Origin: Pseudomonas sp. P5_109
GTDB lineage: Bacteria; Pseudomonadota; Gammaproteobacteria; Pseudomonadales; Pseudomonadaceae
Length of the DNA stretch: 64,000 nucleotides
NCBI RefSeq assembly: GCF_034009455.1
Contig: NZ_CP125380.1
Coordinates: forward strand, 1,405,001 to 1,469,000
Direction: 5' to 3'
Below, in pieces: positions 10,189 to 19,012 of this stretch (position 1 is its first letter; each line of letters starts with the position of its first letter). Below the pieces are notes generated by a model, which saw nothing but the letters and a program-made list of their open reading frames with translations, was not told where the DNA came from and did not search any database. The translations under genes and the position numbers were made by a program.

Positions 10189-11748
10189 CTACGATTCTTC
10201 GGCGACTGGGGTCTGCACCGGTTCTGGTGTCGGTGTCGGGCCTGCGCGGCGGTTCTCCTGGAACCAGTGCAGCGCGATCAACAGCAGGGTCGGGACGCCG
10301 AGCAGGGCGGTAATCAGGAAGAAGTTGTGATAACCGAACTTCTCCACCATGACCCCGGAGTAACCGCCGATCAGGCGTGGCAGCAACAGCATGATCGAAC
10401 TGAGCAGGGCGTACTGGGTGGCGGAGAACTTGAGGTTGGTCAGGCTCGACAGGTAGGCGACGAAGGCCGAGGTCGCCAGGCCGGAACTGAAGTTGTCCAG
10501 GGAGATGGTCAGCACCAGCATGTTCAGGCTGGGGCCCATGTCGGCGAGCATCAGGAACAGGATATTGGTCGCCGCGGATGCGACGCCGCCGATGAACAGG
10601 ATCGGCAGGATGCCGAATCGCACGATCAGCAGGCCACCCATGCCGGCGCCAACCAGGGTCATGATCAGGCCGAAGATTTTGCTGACGCTGGCGATCTGGT
10701 CCTTGGTGAAGCCCTGGTCGATGTAGAACACGTTGGCCATCACCCCCATGACCGTATCGGACATCCGATAGGTGGCGATCAAGCCGAGCAGCAGCAGCGC
10801 TTGCCAGCGGTAGCGCAGGATGAAGTCGTTGACGGGGGTGAGTACCGGCGCCAGGCCGCGACGGCCCATGGCCGAGAGGCACAGGGCGGTGAGCGTGATG
10901 TAGAGGATGGCCCGCAGGAACGCACGGTCTTCGAGCAGCAGGTCGAGCAGGCTCACGCCTTCGAACAGCACGCTGGCGAAGTCGGTGTTGTAGAGTTGGG
11001 TGAACATGGCCGGCACGGATACCAGCAATATGATCAGCACGAACACCGAGGCCAGTTGGTGCGCGAAGCTGTAGCGCCCGGCCTGCAGTTGCGTGCGCAA
11101 CGGCACGGGTGGTTCGCGCATGAACAGGGAGGTCAGCAGTGCCGGGAGCATCAGCGCCCCGAACAGTATGTAAGTGCCGGCCCAGGCTGAATGCTTGTAG
11201 TTGAAGCCGGTGGAGCCAAAGCCTTCAGCGAAGTACAGCGCACCTGCGGTAGCCAGCAGTGCCGCGACCCGGTAACCGGACATGTAGCTGGCAGCCAGGG
11301 CGGCCTGGCGATTGTCCTCGGCGATTTCCAGGCGATAGGCGTCGACCGCGATGTCCTGTGTCGCAGATGCGAAAGCGACGACCACGGCAATGGCGATCAG
11401 CCAGGACAAATGCTTTTGCGGGTCGCAGAAACCCATCCCGATCAGGCCGAGGATGACCAGTGCCTGGGACAATACGAGCCAGGAACGTCGTCGGCCGAGT
11501 TTGCCGAGCAATGGCAGTCGCCATTGGTCGAGCAAGGGCGACCAGACCCATTTGAAGGCATACGCGAGGCCGATCAGGCTTGCATAACCAATGGTTTCAC
11601 GGGCCACGCCAGCTTCACGCAGCCAGACTGAAAGCGTCGAGAACACCAGCATGTAGGGTAGGCCGGCGGCGAAACCAAGCAGCAACAGCACGAGTGTCGA
11701 AGGGCTGGCATAAGCGGCGAGCGCGGCGCGCCAGGTTTTACGGGGCAT
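10189..11748 (-). CDS. ampG: AmpG-family muropeptide permease (MFS)
   Basis: A 519-residue multi-spanning membrane protein. The N-terminus (FAAGLPYMLVFSTLSVWLREAGV) and the loop around WSPLLDQWRLPLLGKLGRRRSW are characteristic of AmpG, which imports anhydro-muropeptides from the periplasm for cell-wall recycling and feeds the AmpR/AmpC induction signal. About 12-14 helices can be counted, with a Pro/Thr-rich C-terminal tail (GPTPTPEPVQTPVAEES). Pseudomonads often carry two AmpG homologues, so whether this is the main permease or the paralogue (AmpP type) cannot be decided here. Confidence 0.88.
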   Translation of the reverse strand: MPRKTWRAALAAYASPSTLVLLLLGFAAGLPYMLVFSTLSVWLREAGVARETIGYASLIGLAYAFKWVWSPLLDQWRLPLLGKLGRRRSWLVLSQALVILGLIGMGFCDPQKHLSWLIAIAVVVAFASATQDIAVDAYRLEIAEDNRQAALAASYMSGYRVAALLATAGALYFAEGFGSTGFNYKHSAWAGTYILFGALMLPALLTSLFMREPPVPLRTQLQAGRYSFAHQLASVFVLIILLVSVPAMFTQLYNTDFASVLFEGVSLLDLLLEDRAFLRAILYITLTALCLSAMGRRGLAPVLTPVNDFILRYRWQALLLLGLIATYRMSDTVMGVMANVFYIDQGFTKDQIASVSKIFGLIMTLVGAGMGGLLIVRFGILPILFIGGVASAATNILFLMLADMGPSLNMLVLTISLDNFSSGLATSAFVAYLSSLTNLKFSATQYALLSSIMLLLPRLIGGYSGVMVEKFGYHNFFLITALLGVPTLLLIALHWFQENRRAGPTPTPEPVQTPVAEES

Positions 11749-11792
11749 GGGCTGGAGTCTGCCTCAACAAATACGGAAACAAAGCGCGCACT

Positions 11793-12146
11793 CTAACCGC
11801 TGTGCTCTACCGGGCGCCAGCCATGGCGCTGAATATCAACACGATTGTTCAGGACACTGATGCCTTCCATGCGTAATCGCGCGCGCTGCTCGTCGCCCGA
11901 AGGACTGCCGACCGGCAGGCTGATACGCCCGTTTGCGCCCAGGACACGGTGCCAGGGCAGCTTGCTGTCGCTCGGCAATTGGCTGAGGGTGCGGCCGACC
12001 CAGCGGGCGGCACGACCCAGTCCTGCAAGCTCGGCCAATTGGCCGTAGCTGACGACTTTGCCCTCGGGAACTTGCGCCAGTGTCAGATACAGCGCCGTGC
12101 GTCGGATTTGCGCCGCGCTCTCGGGTTCATCGGTTGGGTCGGTCAC
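11793..12146 (-). CDS. Alkyltransferase-like protein (MGMT fold, no catalytic Cys)
   Basis: A 117-residue protein made only of the MGMT C-terminal DNA-binding domain. VVSYGQLAELAGLGRAARWVGRTL is the helix-turn-helix and Arg-finger region. The active-site segment reads PWHRVLG (Trp65), with Trp in place of the acceptor Cys of PCHR. Known ATL proteins with this change bind O6-alkylguanine without repairing it and channel the lesion into nucleotide excision repair. Compact length and complete fold argue against a decayed gene. It stands alone between ampG and a divergent outer-membrane gene. Confidence 0.88.
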   Translation of the reverse strand: MTDPTDEPESAAQIRRTALYLTLAQVPEGKVVSYGQLAELAGLGRAARWVGRTLSQLPSDSKLPWHRVLGANGRISLPVGSPSGDEQRARLRMEGISVLNNRVDIQRHGWRPVEHSG

Positions 12147-12309
12147 GTGCGTCAGTCCTGAAGAAGTCTGCTTTACCGTCTGTAGAGTAATTCCTGCACG
12201 GGCAGTTGAGAAATGAACTCAATAGAAATAGTCGGGTCAGTCCTTGTCAGGGCCTTATTCCTAAGGATAATGCCGATTTTTTTCGCAATCCCGAGCCCGT
12301 ATTTTGCTT

Positions 12310-13317
12310 ATGTTGTCCAGATCCCTGCTGTGTCTCGCCGTCCTTGGTGCTTCCTCCCCCTTGCTAGCCGATACCGTGTGGTTGAAGAACGGTGACAAGT
12401 TGAGTGGCAAGATCACGCTGTTCGATGGTGGCAAGCTGCTGATCCAGACCGAGTATGCCGGGGCGGTGACGATCGACTGGAAACAGGTCAAGACCCTGGA
12501 CAGCGATCAGGAGTTGCTGGTCAAGCAGGATGCCTACACTGGCGAGAAAGCCAAGTCGCTGAAAGCGGCGGACGCAGGCAAAGTCACGCTGGCCAACGGC
12601 GAAGCGCCGAAGACGGTCGAGCTGGCGAGCATTCAGCAGATTCTCAAGCCAAAACCGGTGGTCGAGGATCTGGTGTGGAAAGGCAATGTCGATGTCGCGC
12701 TGGATTATCAGCGGGCGGAAAACGACACCGATGACTACGACATCGATTTCAAGACCAGTGCACGCCACGGTCGCTGGCGCCATACCGCCGAAGGCGAATA
12801 CAACCGTGAGTTCCAGGACGACGTGGTAACCACCGACAACTGGCGGGCCGAGTACTCCATCGACCGATTCCTGACCGAGCAATGGTTCTGGCAGGGGCGC
12901 CTGGTGTACAAGCGCGACAAGGTCGAAGACCTTTCCCGTCAGCGCACGGTCGGTACCGGTCCCGGCTATCAGTTCTGGGATAACGAACTCGGGGCGTTCT
13001 CCCTGGGCTCGCTGGTCAACCGCACGGATTATGAGTTCGCCGATGGCAGTAAGGACAATTTCTACGCCCTGGCCATGAAGTGGGACTACAACCGTTACTT
13101 GATCGGCAAGCGTGTCGAGTTTTTCACCAGTGGTGAAGTCGGCAAGCCGCTGTCGGGTGTGGCTGATTACGCACTCGATGCCGAGATGGGGTTGCGCTAC
13201 AAGGTGACCGACTGGGCTTCGCTGAACCTGAAGGCGGAGCGCGACATCATCAGCGGCACCGATGACGCGGATCTGGACAAGACACGCTACACCGCAGGGT
13301 TTGGCGTGACCTGGTAA
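12310..13317 (+). CDS. DUF481 family outer-membrane protein
   Basis: A 335-residue exported protein. A signal peptide (LLCLAVLGASSPLLAD) is followed by a small domain starting with DTVWLKNGDKLSGKI, which resembles the short beta repeat found before DUF481, then about 215 residues of alternating hydrophobic/polar strands with aromatic girdles ending in TAGFGVTW; the terminal Trp after alternating residues is typical of outer-membrane beta-barrels. The E. coli relative YdiY is salt-induced. The ATG at 12310 is used; no strong Shine-Dalgarno is seen before it, so the start is slightly uncertain. Function in Pseudomonas is not known. Confidence 0.85.
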   Translation: MLSRSLLCLAVLGASSPLLADTVWLKNGDKLSGKITLFDGGKLLIQTEYAGAVTIDWKQVKTLDSDQELLVKQDAYTGEKAKSLKAADAGKVTLANGEAPKTVELASIQQILKPKPVVEDLVWKGNVDVALDYQRAENDTDDYDIDFKTSARHGRWRHTAEGEYNREFQDDVVTTDNWRAEYSIDRFLTEQWFWQGRLVYKRDKVEDLSRQRTVGTGPGYQFWDNELGAFSLGSLVNRTDYEFADGSKDNFYALAMKWDYNRYLIGKRVEFFTSGEVGKPLSGVADYALDAEMGLRYKVTDWASLNLKAERDIISGTDDADLDKTRYTAGFGVTW

Positions 13318-13324
13318 GAAAATC

Positions 13325-13393
13325 AAAAGATCGCCGCCTTCGACAGCTCCTGCAGGGACAACCCGGGAACTGTCGAAGGCGGCGATCTTTTTT
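13325..13393 (+). terminator. Long-stem terminator of the DUF481 gene
   Basis: AAGATCGCCGCCTTCGACAG pairs perfectly with CTGTCGAAGGCGGCGATCTT (20 bp), followed by TTTT. It begins right after the stop codon; the loop is about 23 bases, unusually long. Confidence 0.88.
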
Positions 13394-13416
13394 GTGTGGA
13401 CAAAACACTCGCCCAC

Positions 13417-13450
13417 AAAAAAGCCCCGCTGTTGAGGGCGGGGCTTTTTA
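13417..13450 (-). terminator. Terminator of the cold-shock gene
   Basis: AGCCCCGC / GCGGGGCT stem flanked by A6 and T5, located just 3' of the minus-strand csp gene; bidirectional in form. Confidence 0.88.
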
Positions 13451-13466
13451 CTAAAGCAAGTGCAAG

Positions 13467-13676
13467 TTAGATAACTTGAACTTCTTCAGCTTGCATGCCT
13501 TTCTGACCGCGGGTAGCGATGAAAGAAACCTGTTGGCCTTCTTTCAGGCTTTTGAAGCCGTCGGATTGGATAGCTTTGAAGTGAACGAACAGGTCGTCAC
13601 CGGATTGTGGAGTGATGAAGCCGAAGCCTTTTTCATCGTTGAACCACTTAACGGTACCGGTTTGGCGATTAGACAT
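13467..13676 (-). CDS. Cold-shock domain protein (CspA family)
   Basis: A 69-residue single cold-shock domain. It has RNP1 (KGFGFI) and RNP2 (LFVHF) with the aromatic residues that stack on single-stranded RNA or DNA, and the family opening [12 protein letters not shown]. Such proteins act as nucleic-acid chaperones in the cytoplasm. The Shine-Dalgarno AAGGAG sits just before the start. Over 100 bases of leader upstream are free of genes, consistent with the long structured 5' leaders of csp mRNAs. Several csp paralogues are usual in Pseudomonas; this one could be constitutive or cold-induced. Confidence 0.95.
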   Translation of the reverse strand: MSNRQTGTVKWFNDEKGFGFITPQSGDDLFVHFKAIQSDGFKSLKEGQQVSFIATRGQKGMQAEEVQVI

Positions 13677-14031
13677 GGTGTAACTCCTTGAACAAAGATA
13701 ACTGCGACTCAGGAAGAACCCTGGCCGAGACTGAGTGCAAAGAGCAGGAAAAATTCTTGTAGATGGTTGGATCGAAATTCAACATATCGTGTAGAGATTC
13801 TCAGTGACACAAGCAGCACAGTGACGCCACCTTAACCCTTTTTCCGAGACGTGCCAATGCTTCTTGCGAAGGTTTCTCTGTTTTAGGGATCGGCGGTGTG
13901 ACGGTTCGTCGCCAGAGCACGTAATTCCTGCCTGTTCGGCGAGAATTGCACCCCGGACTTTGAACCCGGCGGCGCGCCCGGTAAGATGCCGGACAGAATT
14001 TTTCGACCTCGCTATTCAGGACACCCCCGCC
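13677..14031. other. Divergent intergenic region between csp and dcd
   Basis: This 355-base stretch holds the csp leader and promoter on the minus strand (AT-rich around 13750-13800) and the dcd leader on the plus strand. No convincing small gene was seen; the open frame continuing upstream of dcd has no coding character. Confidence 0.5.
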
Positions 14032-14598
14032 ATGAGCATCAAATCGGACAAGTGGATTCGCCGCATGGCGCAGGAACACGGCATGATCGAGCCTTTCGTC
14101 GAGCGCCAGGTGCGCGGCAGCGACGATAACCGTGTGATCTCCTACGGCGTGTCGAGCTACGGCTACGACGTGCGTTGCACTAATCATTTCAAGGTGTTCA
14201 CCAACATCAATTCGGCCATCGTCGACCCGAAGAACTTCGATGCTGGCAGCTTCGTCGATATCCACAGCGACGTGTGCATCATTCCGCCGAACTCTTTCGC
14301 CCTGGCCAGCACCGTCGAATACTTCCGCATTCCGCGCAATGTATTGACCATTTGCCTGGGTAAAAGCACCTATGCGCGTTGCGGCATCATCGTCAACGTC
14401 ACTCCGCTCGAGCCTGAGTGGGAAGGTCACGTGACCCTGGAGTTCTCCAACACCACCAATCTGCCGGCGAAAATCTACGCCAACGAAGGCGTGGCGCAGA
14501 TGCTGTTCCTCGAGTCTGACGAAGAGTGTGAAGTGTCCTACAAGGACCGTGGCGGCAAGTATCAGGGCCAGCGTGGCGTGACCCTGCCGCGTACCTGA
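14032..14598 (+). CDS. dcd: dCTP deaminase
   Basis: A 188-residue enzyme that converts dCTP to dUTP, the first step of the main bacterial route to dTMP; it acts as a cytoplasmic trimer. The family core is intact: [55 protein letters not shown] with the catalytic Glu in VTLEFSN, and the C-terminal YQGQRG tail that closes over the nucleotide. The start ATGAGCATCAAATCG matches the known N-terminus ([13 protein letters not shown]). Typical length. Confidence 0.97.
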   Translation: MSIKSDKWIRRMAQEHGMIEPFVERQVRGSDDNRVISYGVSSYGYDVRCTNHFKVFTNINSAIVDPKNFDAGSFVDIHSDVCIIPPNSFALASTVEYFRIPRNVLTICLGKSTYARCGIIVNVTPLEPEWEGHVTLEFSNTTNLPAKIYANEGVAQMLFLESDEECEVSYKDRGGKYQGQRGVTLPRT

Positions 14599-14705
14599 GT
14601 CAACCGTCCGACAAATGCCGGGAATTCCTGGGCGGGCGTACACTCTATGGGGTGTACTGTTCCGATCCGCGCAAGGTGGATCGGGCCATCGCTCAGGAGT
14701 GCCGA

Positions 14706-14915
14706 ATGAAGATCCATCCGCGAATCAGTGCCGAACTGGCAAGGCTTGAACCCAATCAGGTTGGCGTTCTGGCCTGGTCCTTGTTGGCACATCCGCCCGT
14801 CAGCATGGCAGGGGGTATTCCCGGCCAGCCTGATCCTGATACCCCGAATGAACAGCCTAACGAGCCAGGCGAGCCGACTCTGCCGGACGAGCCGCCTCCT
14901 GCGCCTGTTGCCTGA
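14706..14915 (+). CDS. Small hypothetical protein with proline-rich tail
   Basis: A 69-residue frame with a good Shine-Dalgarno (CAGGAG, six bases before the ATG). The first 40 residues look folded or helical (MKIHPRISAELARLEPN), then comes an acidic, Pro-rich low-complexity tail (DPDTPNEQPNEPGEPTLPDE). No homology was recognised. It follows dcd by about 100 bases that contain a short hairpin (GTACAC/GTGTAC). It could be a real small gene, judged on the ribosome site and codon use, but this remains tentative. Confidence 0.5.
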   Translation: MKIHPRISAELARLEPNQVGVLAWSLLAHPPVSMAGGIPGQPDPDTPNEQPNEPGEPTLPDEPPPAPVA

Positions 14916-15160
14916 TTTTCGATTTCCGCCTTTCATGCCCGGTGAACTGCGCTTGTTGCCTTCAGCAGGCAGGCCTGTGCCTGTTGTTGCCATGGACGAA
15001 CGTAGCGTCTGAATCGGCCTGCACATATTCGGAAGTAACTGTGTCTGTCGTGGAAACCAATCGACGGATAGACCGTGGTTCTATCCGGGAGCCGCGTGCC
15101 CCGGGGCCGCTGGCAGAGGGCACCATACAGTTGACTACAAATATGAAAGGGAACATTCAG

Positions 15161-15541
15161 ATGAGTGCAAATCGATCGGGATATTTGAGTGCCGAGGTCA
15201 TCACGGCGGACGGCACCCTGCAGTTTCGCGTAACGGATGGGCTCGATTTTTATCAGCGGTCAATCATTCAATGCATCGAGGCGGATAACGGCCAGGGGAC
15301 AGCGTTTTACGTGTACTTGCCGATGGGAATCCAGAGTGGCAGCTTCAGCCTGGGGCTCACCGAGGGATCTCCCATGGTCATCCATGTGACCGGCAGCTCG
15401 GAGGCAGAGCTTTATCCGGGAACGCTCGAGTTGACGGTGGGAGGTGACGCGCAATTTGTCGGGCGCTTCAGCGGGATGGACGCTAATGACCTGCACGTGA
15501 AAAATGGCAGTTTCAGGCTGGAAAACGAAGCGGGCGCCTAA
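15161..15541 (+). CDS. Hypothetical 126-residue beta-rich protein
   Basis: A 126-residue frame. The start at ATGAGTGCAAAT is preferred because AAAGGGA lies about ten bases upstream; an in-frame ATG at 15143 is possible. The sequence alternates hydrophobic and polar residues throughout and lacks a signal peptide or transmembrane segment, suggesting an all-beta cytosolic protein. No family was recognised. It converges on the ABC transporter operon, whose last gene stops 56 bases downstream. Function unknown. Confidence 0.6.
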   Translation: MSANRSGYLSAEVITADGTLQFRVTDGLDFYQRSIIQCIEADNGQGTAFYVYLPMGIQSGSFSLGLTEGSPMVIHVTGSSEAELYPGTLELTVGGDAQFVGRFSGMDANDLHVKNGSFRLENEAGA

Positions 15542-15556
15542 CGGTTGATCGAAGCT

Positions 15557-15579
15557 GGAAGCCGGGTAGGCCGGCTTCC
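15557..15579. other. GC-rich hairpin between convergent genes
   Basis: GGAAGCCGG and CCGGCTTCC form a nine-base perfect stem without a T run. It lies between the converging stop codons and may slow transcription from either side; it is not a canonical terminator. Confidence 0.4.
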
Positions 15580-15596
15580 GCTACTGCTCCCGGTGG

Positions 15597-16361
15597 CTAT
15601 TTCAGGTTGCCACTGAGGAACTGCTGCAACCGCTCGCTCTTCGGACTGCCCAGCACGTCTTCCGGCGCGCCTTCTTCCTCCACCAGTCCCTGGTGCAGAA
15701 ACAACACCTGGCTCGACACTTTACGGGCGAAGCTCATTTCGTGGGTCACCATGATCATGGTCCGGCCTTCTTCGGCCAGGCCCTGGATCACCTTGAGTAC
15801 TTCACCCACCAGTTCCGGGTCCAGCGCCGAAGTCGGTTCGTCGAACAGCATGACCTCCGGCTCCATGGCCAGTGCGCGGGCAATCGCGACCCGTTGTTGC
15901 TGGCCGCCGGAGAGAAAGGCGGGGTATTGGTCCGCCACACGGGAGGCCAGGCCCACCTTGTCGAGGTAGCGCCGGGCGCGGTCCTCGGCTTCCTTCCTGT
16001 CGCACCCCAGCACCCGGCGCGGGGCCATGGTGATGTTTTCCAGCACCGTCATGTGGCTCCACAGGTTGAAGTGCTGGAACACCATGGCCAGGCGGGTGCG
16101 AATCCGCTGCAGCTCGTCGGCGTCGGCCACGTGCATGCCGTGGCGATCCTTGATCATGCGGATGTTCTGCCCGTCGAGGCTCATGGCGCCGTCGTTGGGT
16201 TGTTCCAGGAAGTTGATGCAACGCAGAAAGGTACTTTTACCCGAGCCGCTGGCGCCGATCAGGCTGATGACGTCGCCGGTCTTGGCCTTGAGCGAAACAC
16301 CTTTGAGGACTTCATGGTCGCCATAGCTTTTATGCAGGCCTTCGATGGTCAATTTGTACAT
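15597..16361 (-). CDS. Basic amino-acid ABC transporter, ATP-binding subunit
   Basis: A 254-residue ABC ATPase of the HisP/AotP class. Walker A is GASGSGKST (36-44), the signature is LSGGQQQR (150-157) and Walker B runs into LFDEP (172-176). The insertion [30 protein letters not shown] is typical of the His/Arg/Lys/Orn importers. It is the last gene of a five-gene operon (binding protein, two permeases, desuccinylase-like enzyme, ATPase), the same order as aotJQMOP of P. aeruginosa. Unlike that operon, no argR regulator follows. HisP or AotP would both be fair names. Confidence 0.92.
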   Translation of the reverse strand: MYKLTIEGLHKSYGDHEVLKGVSLKAKTGDVISLIGASGSGKSTFLRCINFLEQPNDGAMSLDGQNIRMIKDRHGMHVADADELQRIRTRLAMVFQHFNLWSHMTVLENITMAPRRVLGCDRKEAEDRARRYLDKVGLASRVADQYPAFLSGGQQQRVAIARALAMEPEVMLFDEPTSALDPELVGEVLKVIQGLAEEGRTMIMVTHEMSFARKVSSQVLFLHQGLVEEEGAPEDVLGSPKSERLQQFLSGNLK

Positions 16362-16374
16362 GGGGCATGCATCC

Positions 16375-17493
16375 TCAAGGCGAAAGTAGATAGCCGCTGC
16401 GATAGGCTTCGGTGCCCGCGACGTGGGCGATCACCATGCCGGCAGTGGCCATGCGGCGCAGCGAACGGGCGTACATCAACCCGGCGGCGGAGCAATGAAC
16501 GGGGGTGACGCGATCGTTGATCGGATCAATGATCTCGGCGATCAATTGCCCGGCTTCCAGGTACTGACCCGGTAGCGCGGTGAACACCAGCAGTCCGCCG
16601 ACGGGCGTGGCCACTGGTTCTACGCCGGCCAGGGGTGTCGCCGGATAGGGCAGGTCGGGCAGGGGCGAGGGTTCGCCGGCGATCGCACCGAAATGGATCA
16701 GGTAATCGATCAGCGCTTGGCAGTCGAGGCCGGCCAGCGGGTGATTGACGTCGCCCTGACCGCGCAATTCGACGGTCACCGAAAAACTGCCTGGCGGAAT
16801 GTCGAAGTGTTCGCCGAAGCGCTCCTTCAACTGCCACCAGAGCAGGGTGAAGCATTCATCGAACGACTGACCGCCGGAATCCGTCGCCAGCAGGCTGGCC
16901 TCGGCGCCGATGTAGCGGGCCAGCGGCTCGACCTGCGGCCAGGCATCCGGCGTGGTGTAGAGGTGAGCGACCGCTTCGAAATCGCAATGCAGGTCGAGCA
17001 CCATGTCGGCGTCGCAGGCCAATCGTTGCAGGGTCAGGCGCTGGGATTGCAATTGGGTGTCGGCAGTTTGCCGGGCCAGCGCGTCGCTCAGGCTGCTGCG
17101 GATCAGTTGCAGGTTGTGCTGCGGATCCTCACCGAGCTTGCCCTCGATCGCGTTACCGACTTCCTCACTGAGGTCGACGAACCAGCGGTTGAAGTTCTGG
17201 CCGCTTTCCAGCTCGTAGCGGCCCAGCGGCACATCCATCAGTACCTGTTCCAGGCCCACCGGGTTGGCGATGGGCACCAGCACGATTTCGCTGCGCAGGC
17301 GACCGGCGGCTTCCAGCTCCGCCAGGCGTTGCTTGAGGTGCCAGGCCACCAGCATGCCGGGCATTTCGTCGGCGTGCAGGGAGGCCTGGATGTAGATCTT
17401 GCCATTGGCCGGTTGTGGGCCGAAGTGAAAACTGTGGATCTGTCGTGCGGTCCCCGGCAGCGGGGCCAGCAGATCATGTTTCTGGTGGCGCAT
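16375..17493 (-). CDS. Succinylglutamate desuccinylase/aspartoacylase family protein
   Basis: A 372-residue zinc carboxypeptidase-fold enzyme. Zinc ligands are visible as SLHADEMPG (His40, Glu43) and DLHCD (His169), and GQNFNRWF supplies the substrate Arg region. The C-terminal third resembles the biotinyl/lipoyl-like beta domain seen in this subfamily ([28 protein letters not shown]). It sits between permease and ATPase genes of an amino-acid importer, so it probably hydrolyses an N-acyl or peptide-like form of the imported compound. It corresponds in position to aotO of the P. aeruginosa arginine operon, which is dispensable for arginine uptake as far as known. Substrate unknown. Confidence 0.85.
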   Translation of the reverse strand: MRHQKHDLLAPLPGTARQIHSFHFGPQPANGKIYIQASLHADEMPGMLVAWHLKQRLAELEAAGRLRSEIVLVPIANPVGLEQVLMDVPLGRYELESGQNFNRWFVDLSEEVGNAIEGKLGEDPQHNLQLIRSSLSDALARQTADTQLQSQRLTLQRLACDADMVLDLHCDFEAVAHLYTTPDAWPQVEPLARYIGAEASLLATDSGGQSFDECFTLLWWQLKERFGEHFDIPPGSFSVTVELRGQGDVNHPLAGLDCQALIDYLIHFGAIAGEPSPLPDLPYPATPLAGVEPVATPVGGLLVFTALPGQYLEAGQLIAEIIDPINDRVTPVHCSAAGLMYARSLRRMATAGMVIAHVAGTEAYRSGYLLSP

Positions 17494-17520
17494 CTGTTGT
17501 TTCCTGAAACTGGTTGAGAC

Positions 17521-18231
17521 CTAGTGGGTCGGCCCGAGGAAGGCCAGCCATCGGCGTTCGGCAAGGCGGAACAGGCCGACCAGCGCAAAAGTGACGGTCA
17601 GGTAGATCAGCGCGGCGATGCCGAACGACTGGAAGGTCAGGAAGGTCGCCGAGTTGGCGTCCCGCGCAACTTTCAGGATGTCCGGGATGGTCGCGGTGAA
17701 GGCCACGGTGGTCGAGTGCAGCATCAGGATCACTTCGTTGCTGTAGTACGGCAACGAGCGACGCAAGGCCGACGGCATGATCACGTAGGCATATAGCTTC
17801 CAGCCGGTCAGGCCGTAAGCCTTGGCCGCTTCCACTTCACCGTGGTTCATGCTGCGAATGGCCCCGGCGAAGATCTCCGTAGTGTAGGCGCAGGTGTTCA
17901 GGGCGAAGGCCAGGATGGTGCAGTTCATCGCATCGCGAAAGAACGAGTCGAGCACTGGCTGAGCCCGAATGGCGGCCAGGCTGTAGATCCCCGTGTAACA
18001 GATCAGCAGTTGGATATAGAGCGGCGTGCCACGGAACAGGTAGGTGTAGAACTGCACCGGCCAGCGGATGTAGAAGTGCGGCGATACACGGGCGATGGAC
18101 AGCGGGATCGACACCAGGAAGCCGAAGAAGATCGAGGCGCTGAGCAGCCACATCGTCATGGCCAGGCCGGTGATGTGGTTACCGTCGCTGTAGAGGAAGG
18201 GTTTCCAGTATTCCTGCAGAAGTTCGATCAT
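17521..18231 (-). CDS. Basic amino-acid ABC transporter permease (HisM type)
   Basis: A 236-residue permease with about five transmembrane helices. The cytoplasmic EAA loop reads EVEAAKAYGLTGWKLYAYVIMPSALRRSLP, the site that contacts the ATPase. FRGTPLYIQLLICYTGIY is the family signature for polar amino-acid importers. The start codon overlaps the stop of the preceding permease by four bases (ATGA), so the two subunits are translationally coupled and likely form a heterodimer. Confidence 0.92.
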   Translation of the reverse strand: MIELLQEYWKPFLYSDGNHITGLAMTMWLLSASIFFGFLVSIPLSIARVSPHFYIRWPVQFYTYLFRGTPLYIQLLICYTGIYSLAAIRAQPVLDSFFRDAMNCTILAFALNTCAYTTEIFAGAIRSMNHGEVEAAKAYGLTGWKLYAYVIMPSALRRSLPYYSNEVILMLHSTTVAFTATIPDILKVARDANSATFLTFQSFGIAALIYLTVTFALVGLFRLAERRWLAFLGPTH

Positions 18232-18956
18232 CGTACGGCCTCCCGGGTACCGGCGGAGTAACGACGTTCGAGCCAGCGCAGAATGAAGTTGGACGCGCTG
18301 GTGATCAGCAGGTAGATCATCGCGGCAAGTACCAGGAAATAAAACAGCTGATAAGTACTTTTACCAGCGTCCTGGGCAGCCTTGACCAAGTCGGCGAGGC
18401 CAATGATCGACACCAGGGCCGTGGCCTTGAGCATCACCATCCAGTTGTTGCCGATACCCGGCAGGGCATAACGCATCATCTGTGGGAACACCACGATCCA
18501 GAAACGCTGGCCGCGCTTGAGCCCATAGGCGGTGGCTGCTTCGACCTGACCCCGTGGGACGGCGAGAATCGCGCCACGGAAGGTTTCAGTGAAATACGCA
18601 CCGTAGATGAAGCCAAGGGTGATGACCCCGGCGCTGAACGGGTTGATCTCGATGTATTCCCATTCCATGTAATCGGTAAACGACGTCAGCCAGGTTTGCA
18701 GGCTGTAGAAAATCAGCAGCATCAGGACCAGGTCCGGAACGCCGCGAATGAGTGTGGTGTAAAGCTGGGCAGGCACGCGCATCAGTTTGACTTTTGACAG
18801 CTTGGCACTGGCACCGAGTAGCCCGAGCAACACGGCCACCAACAGCGACAAGGCCGACAACTTGATTGTCATCCAGGTGCCTTGCATCAGCAGCGGACCG
18901 AAGCCCTTGAGGCTGAAGGCAGAGAGCCCCAGATTTTCTAGTAGGTTTTCGAACAT
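18228..18956 (-). CDS. Basic amino-acid ABC transporter permease (HisQ type)
   Basis: A 242-residue permease with five to six helices and the EAA loop QVEAATAYGLKRGQRFWIVVFPQMMRYALPG. TLIRGVPDLVLMLLIFY is the periplasmic-side motif of the HisQ/ArtQ group. It follows the binding-protein gene after an intrinsic terminator (18978-19006), so it should be made in smaller amounts than the binding protein. Partner of the overlapping HisM-type gene. Confidence 0.92.
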   Translation of the reverse strand: MFENLLENLGLSAFSLKGFGPLLMQGTWMTIKLSALSLLVAVLLGLLGASAKLSKVKLMRVPAQLYTTLIRGVPDLVLMLLIFYSLQTWLTSFTDYMEWEYIEINPFSAGVITLGFIYGAYFTETFRGAILAVPRGQVEAATAYGLKRGQRFWIVVFPQMMRYALPGIGNNWMVMLKATALVSIIGLADLVKAAQDAGKSTYQLFYFLVLAAMIYLLITSASNFILRWLERRYSAGTREAVR

Positions 18957-18977
18957 AAATCAGCAACCTGATCGGAT

Positions 18978-19006
18978 GAAAAAAGCGCCCATCGCGAGAT
19001 GGGCGC
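18978..19006 (-). terminator. Intra-operon terminator after the binding-protein gene
   Basis: On the minus strand GCGCCCATC-TCGC-GATGGGCGC is followed by TTTTTT. It lies between the binding-protein stop (19013) and the first permease start (18956). Partial termination here would give excess binding protein over membrane subunits. Confidence 0.88.
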
Positions 19007-19012
19007 CGGGCA

